A DNA stretch of 64,000 nt from Sapria himalayana (lineage: Eukaryota; Streptophyta; Magnoliopsida; Malpighiales; Rafflesiaceae). The stretch spans positions 1,581,169-1,645,168 of the forward strand of contig JAREIK010002254.1 of NCBI GenBank assembly GCA_029783825.1. Reading direction: 5' to 3'. The notes beneath the pieces were generated by a model. That model was not told the origin of the DNA and searched no databases. It was given only the letters and a program-made list of their open reading frames with translations. Positions 59,913-64,000 of this stretch are shown one piece after another. Position numbers and translations under genes: made by a program. How positions within the stretch are numbered: the stretch's first letter is position 1; each line of letters opens with the position of its first letter.

Positions 59913-61060
59913 GAGTTGAATGATATGAATGGATATTAAGTTTCTGATGCATGTAGTTATACTAGTTGTAGATGTAGTTATATTTAGTTTTTCATGTAAT
60001 TATATATATTTAGACATATGGCTATGTATAAGTATTGATGTAGATAAATACATTTATATATAGTAATATGTTGATATAAATATTGTTAGATAAATTTATA
60101 TATAGTTATATAAAAATGTATAAATCTTTATACATTTAAGTTCCTCAAATCAATAAGTGTATTTAAACATAATTAAATATCAATATGCATGTGAGATATA
60201 ATTCAAATTTCTTATATAATTATATTTTACTATATCTATAACTAAAAAATAGTATACATAAATATAACTATGTATAAATATAACAACATATATTAAATAC
60301 ACACACACACACACACACACACATAAATATATATATATTTGTATGAAAGTAATTGATGATAGACAGCTTGCTTTTATTGTTATATTTTGGAAAGTGACTG
60401 CATAAAGGTAAATATAATTGTGTGAAGAAGTGGTTAGATGTAACAAAAAAAAAATAAAAGATCACTCTCTGTCATTATTTTTGGCCAACAAGAGACTCTA
60501 GTTAGCAAAATAGGCTAAATATAGAAATGACATTGGATTAATTATATCTATGCTTGGAAAAAAAACACCAAGCACCTTGACATGGAGCTCATCTAGTGGC
60601 GCATCGTCATCATCATATTCCACATTCTCTTAACATCAAATTCTTCCAAGGTTTCAAATATTCAGCCATGGAATTTGACAAATTATATGTCAAAGAGAAT
60701 GAGAGAGAGGTTAAAACTTATTTGATCTAACTAGTTTGATTAAAATGAGTTTGATTTTAAATATTTATTCTAGTTTGATTGAATAAATATATCATTTTAT
60801 TATTGTTTTTTAATGTTTGATTTTATTTTACTCCTAAATAATACATAAAGAAATCTGATTTCAATTTATATGGTTCTGTTTCTCATGAAATACTATGAAA
60901 AATTAATTCAAAATCTGAAATGATTTCACCCAACACATGAATAATAAAAAAATAGTAATATTTAAAGTTGAATCCACTCTTCCACACATGTAAACCTACA
61001 ATATGATCAAAATAAATAATGAATATTATGTAAAGAAGATGTCTCAGTATTGTGGCATGG
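58800..61060. other. Very AT-rich intergenic sequence with microsatellites
   Basis: About 2.3 kb with no supportable gene. It includes an (AT)n run at 59876-59908 and an (AC)n run at 60299-60322. The open frames on the minus strand across the AC run are repeat artefacts. Confidence 0.6.
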
Positions 61061-61067
61061 GAAAAGT

Positions 61068-61168
61068 TGAGAGAGAGAGAGAGAGGGAGAGAGAGGGAGG
61101 GAGAGAGAGAGAGAGGGAGAGAGAGAGAGAGAGGGAGGGAGAAAGAGGGAGAGAGGGAGAGGGAGAGA
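61068..61168. repeat. (GA)n purine tract with GGGA interruptions
   Basis: A 100-bp strand-asymmetric purine tract of GA units with GGGA interruptions. The apparent Arg/Glu-repeat open frame is an artefact. Plant BPC/BBR factors bind such GA repeats, but there is no gene nearby to link it to. Confidence 0.93.
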
Positions 61169-61796
61169 AAGTTTTATATAAATGAAATAATGAATGACTA
61201 GCCAATATTATAAATAAATCTTGTAAAATTAAATAAGTTGAAACTATTTTGTGGCAAGAATCCTTGTAAATATATTTTCTGACAAATTATCTACATTCAT
61301 GATTTATTTATAATAATAATCAAAAAAAAATATCTTATTTTGAGAATTAATAAATTGTTTGATTAATTGGATATAATAAAACATTATGTAAACTAGATTT
61401 GTGATCTAATTAACATGAAACAAAAATTAAAAAAATCTTCTTTTATGAAACACATGCCAAAATATAAAACACACATAAGTAGTCAATATATTTAATATCA
61501 AAATGGAGGGCGTCTACTCCCCATTTTTGTCAAAAAAAAGCATTACCTCCTTTTTTTTGCTTTATTATTTTTCTAGCATAGATCAACATATAATAAGCAT
61601 TGAGATTTAAAAAGTATATATTTCTTACATCTTTTGCATTCGCCTAATTCATAGTGAATAAGAGAGGAAAAGAGAAGAGCCCATAATATAGGTAAGAATA
61701 TGCCGAACAATGTAAATTTTGTGTTTCATTTAATATATATATATTTGTTCTCTTTCATATATCTAACAAATAAGAAATCAAGTTATTCTCAACAAT

Positions 61797-61808
61797 TGGT
61801 ATTAGAGG
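61797..61808 (+). other. Primer-binding-site-like sequence of a fourth copia element
   Basis: TGGTATTAGAGG resembles TGGTATCAGAGC, the tRNA-iMet primer site. It sits two bases after CTCAACA (61788-61794), a plausible LTR end, and about 180 bases before copia Gag similarity on the same strand. The start of the LTR was not found. Confidence 0.55.
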
Positions 61809-61979
61809 TTTAGGTTGTGCATTATGATGCACCATTTTGAGAAGTTACTATTGATTATTATAATGAAATTAATAAATAGTAAAAATTTTGCAGACAATAT
61901 CAACATGTCAAAAGATGTGTTCTCAATTCTCATACACAGTGTTTTGCAAGAATTGTCTAGAATAATTCATATTTTGTAG

Positions 61980-62690
61980 ACAGTAATGACTACATATGAA
62001 GGAAAAGTGAAAAAAAAATATATAGAATGAAATTTGGATTCTAGAAAATATAGATGGAGGATTATATAACTAGAAAAATCGATATCAACCCCTTCTGAAG
62101 GAATATGATAGAGTCTATGAAAAAAGAAGAGCACATACTATCACTTGAATTCATCTGAAATATGATATCTTACCAACTTACTTTCAATATAAAAAACGGA
62201 GAAGAGCATAACAAGGCTTACGAAGGCTCTTGCTAGTATATACGAAAATCTAATTGATGCTAAAAAAATGCACATGATGAGGTGTTTTTTGAATCTGAAG
62301 TTGACAGAAAGCACATCAGTGACCCAACAACTCAATGAAGTCAACACAATCACAACCCATTTAAGTTTGTTTGGTATTGAAGCCAATGATGAAGTATGTG
62401 TATTGATACTTCTGTGTTCTCTATCGAAAATTAACATATCACAATTATAGTTGTGCATAGTTCATCAAGAACTAATAAATTGAAATTTGATGATATTTAT
62501 GATCTAATTCTCAGCAAGGAGATTCAACAGAGATTGACAAGTGAAACATCAACCTCTTTAGAATTAGATACAAAGTTAATTGAAAAAAATTCAACCAAAA
62601 GAAAACATCAAAGCAAATCAAAAAATAAGATGTCAAAATTTAAGAATCATTATAATTATAATAGCTCAAAGACCATTAAGTATTAAAATT
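61980..62690 (+). pseudogene. Decayed copia Gag (fourth copia remnant)
   Basis: The open piece 62268-62450 has MHMMRCFLNLKLTESTSVTQ, QLNEVNTITTHLSLFGIE and DEVCVLILLCSL, the middle of a copia Gag of the UBN2 type. After a stop and frameshift, 62453-62686 continues with SSSRTNKLKFDDIYDLILS, EIQQR, and a Lys/Ser-rich tail where a zinc knuckle should follow but is not intact. Upstream, out-of-frame segments at 61990-62250 match the earlier Gag part (a WR..EDYL-like block and ALASIYENL). Protease and RT are not seen downstream within the window. Confidence 0.75.
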
Positions 62691-62699
62691 ATAGAGAGA

Positions 62700-64000
62700 C
62701 ATGACACTACAAAAATCAATGCAAGTATTAGTTATTTTATAGCATGGTAAAATGTATCACAAGTATATGAGTTTAACAAGTAATAAAGTTAACTCTATGA
62801 ATCTGGATTATCATTTCATAGATATTGATTATTTGGATTATCAAATTTTCTTCATTATCTAAGCTTACAATAAGTAAATAGTTTCAAATGTTTACTCTAG
62901 TAAACAATTCTATAGTTAGCCTATAATCAGTAAACAAGATCAAGTCCTTGGGTATACAATTTATGAGTTAATGGCTATAACAGTGATAAAATATGTGAGA
63001 TCTACTCATCCATATAGGTGGAACTTCTCAAACCCATCAAAAAGTCATCACCATCAATTAACGTAGGAAATAATGTATGTCAGATAAGCTAGATATCTTA
63101 TATATTTTAATCTAGTATGAATCATATTGATAGTCAACGCTAGGGTATTTTATAAGGGAACCTATGTGGCGTTTAATTAAAGATAATAATTAAAATATAG
63201 TCAAATATATACATGTATTTAAATGTCTTGTATATTAGTATCGGTATACCTAAAGCCTATTACATTTTTATTTGAACTAATTGAAAACCGGTCTATTAAT
63301 GTTTACAGATATGAATTTGACATTAACACATATTAATGTGACTATACTTTAAATTTGCATATATTAAATACAATCTTACATTTTTATAAGAGTGTGTGTT
63401 TTTCCCTATACATAAAGCCATGTATAAAATATAGTTTACAGATATTAATTTAATTATACTTATTGAGTAGGCACGACATTGTGGAATAATAGATATTTTC
63501 ATAATGCAAATTTATTAGATGTGTATTTCATAATGATGACTTACAAATTTCAAATATACATTATTAAAATCCTATCATAAAGTCAGAATAACTTTATTTG
63601 TGTAAAATATGTATATAATGTTAAATGTATAATACTAATTATATCTGAAATACATGACATGTATATTGAATGTATCATATATAAAATTATTATAAATATA
63701 TATATATATTAAATATATGTTGTTATATTTATATATAGTTATGTTTATGTAAACTACGTTTATAGTTATAAATACAATAAAATACACTTATATATTTATG
63801 TGTTATATATACACTCCCCAACAAAAAACACCCATTTTGTGTTATATACGATTAAGTTTATATAAGTAATCCAGGTATAATTAAATTAACAGAATATGTA
63901 TTTTAAAAAATGTATAATTAAATTAACAGAATATCTATTAAAAAAGTATAATTAAATTAAGTTTATATAAGCATACCTACTGCCCAACACAACACAAATG
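62700..64000. other. Unassigned AT-rich sequence to the window end
   Basis: About 1.3 kb following the copia Gag remnant. No protease or integrase block could be recognised. CACTACAAAAATC at 62705 resembles a CACTA end but has no supporting subterminal repeats. A near-duplicate 'tataattaaattaacagaatat' occurs at 63876-63930. Confidence 0.4.

Noticed and set aside
61003..61185. Arg/Glu-rich 60-codon open frame
   Set aside because: It is the translation of a GA microsatellite.
62705..62717. CACTACAAAAATC, similar to a CACTA terminus
   Set aside because: There are no subterminal repeats and no partner end. It is too short to separate from chance in AT-rich DNA.

Overview
This window looks like intergenic or heterochromatic DNA from a flowering plant. 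It is strongly AT-rich and made almost entirely of nested, decayed transposable elements: Ty1/copia and Ty3/gypsy retrotransposons, a LINE, Ac-like hAT elements and CACTA (En/Spm) elements, all with plant-type domain sequences, plus many simple-sequence repeats. I found no convincing intact host gene, no rRNA gene and no functional tRNA gene. The species cannot be named from the sequence.

Layout. 1-7.6 kb: an Athila-like Ty3/gypsy element on the minus strand with LTRs of about 2.1 kb and decayed RT and integrase, gag lost. 8.0-11.9 kb: a degraded copia element (+), interrupted in integrase by an LTR-like insert. 12.0-12.6 kb: a third fragment of the gypsy LTR. 13.9-14.3 and 19.2-19.66 kb: two copies of a dispersed repeat. 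15.6-17.2 kb: one end of a CACTA element with a GC-rich trinucleotide tract. 19.656-25.34 kb: a hAT-type terminus into which a complete copia element (19665-24704, minus strand, 5-bp target duplication GGTTT) has inserted. 25.39-26.9 kb: a LINE 3' fragment (+). 27-33 kb: AT-rich DNA with microsatellites, a GAGCTC-rich block and a 26-C homopolymer. 33.2-35.0 kb: a compound tandem repeat. 35.2-37.8 kb: a decayed hAT transposon (+), followed directly by a 23-bp minisatellite. 38.7-40.8 kb: a second, 5'-truncated hAT copy. 40.8-44.6 kb: the N-terminal part of a CACTA TNP2 transposase (minus), a 265-bp tandem repeat and a probable CACTA end. 48.4-51.1 kb: another degraded copia (+). 51.3-58.7 kb: a CACTA element (minus) with terminus, a duplicated GC-rich segment, a TnpA/Ptta-like gene and the C-terminal part of TNP2. 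61.8-62.7 kb: PBS and gag of a fourth copia (+).

The best preserved unit is the copia element at 19665-24704. Both LTRs, PBS, PPT and target duplication are present, and gag to RNase H stays in one frame broken only by five point stop codons. Its RT active site reads YVND instead of YVDD. Nearly every locally GC-rich island in the window belongs to, or directly adjoins, the end of a DNA transposon. I saw no evidence for a new cellular system; the most distinctive features are repeat architectures (a palindromic telo-box array, nested TIR insertion, inverted CACTA ends, TE-abutting minisatellites).
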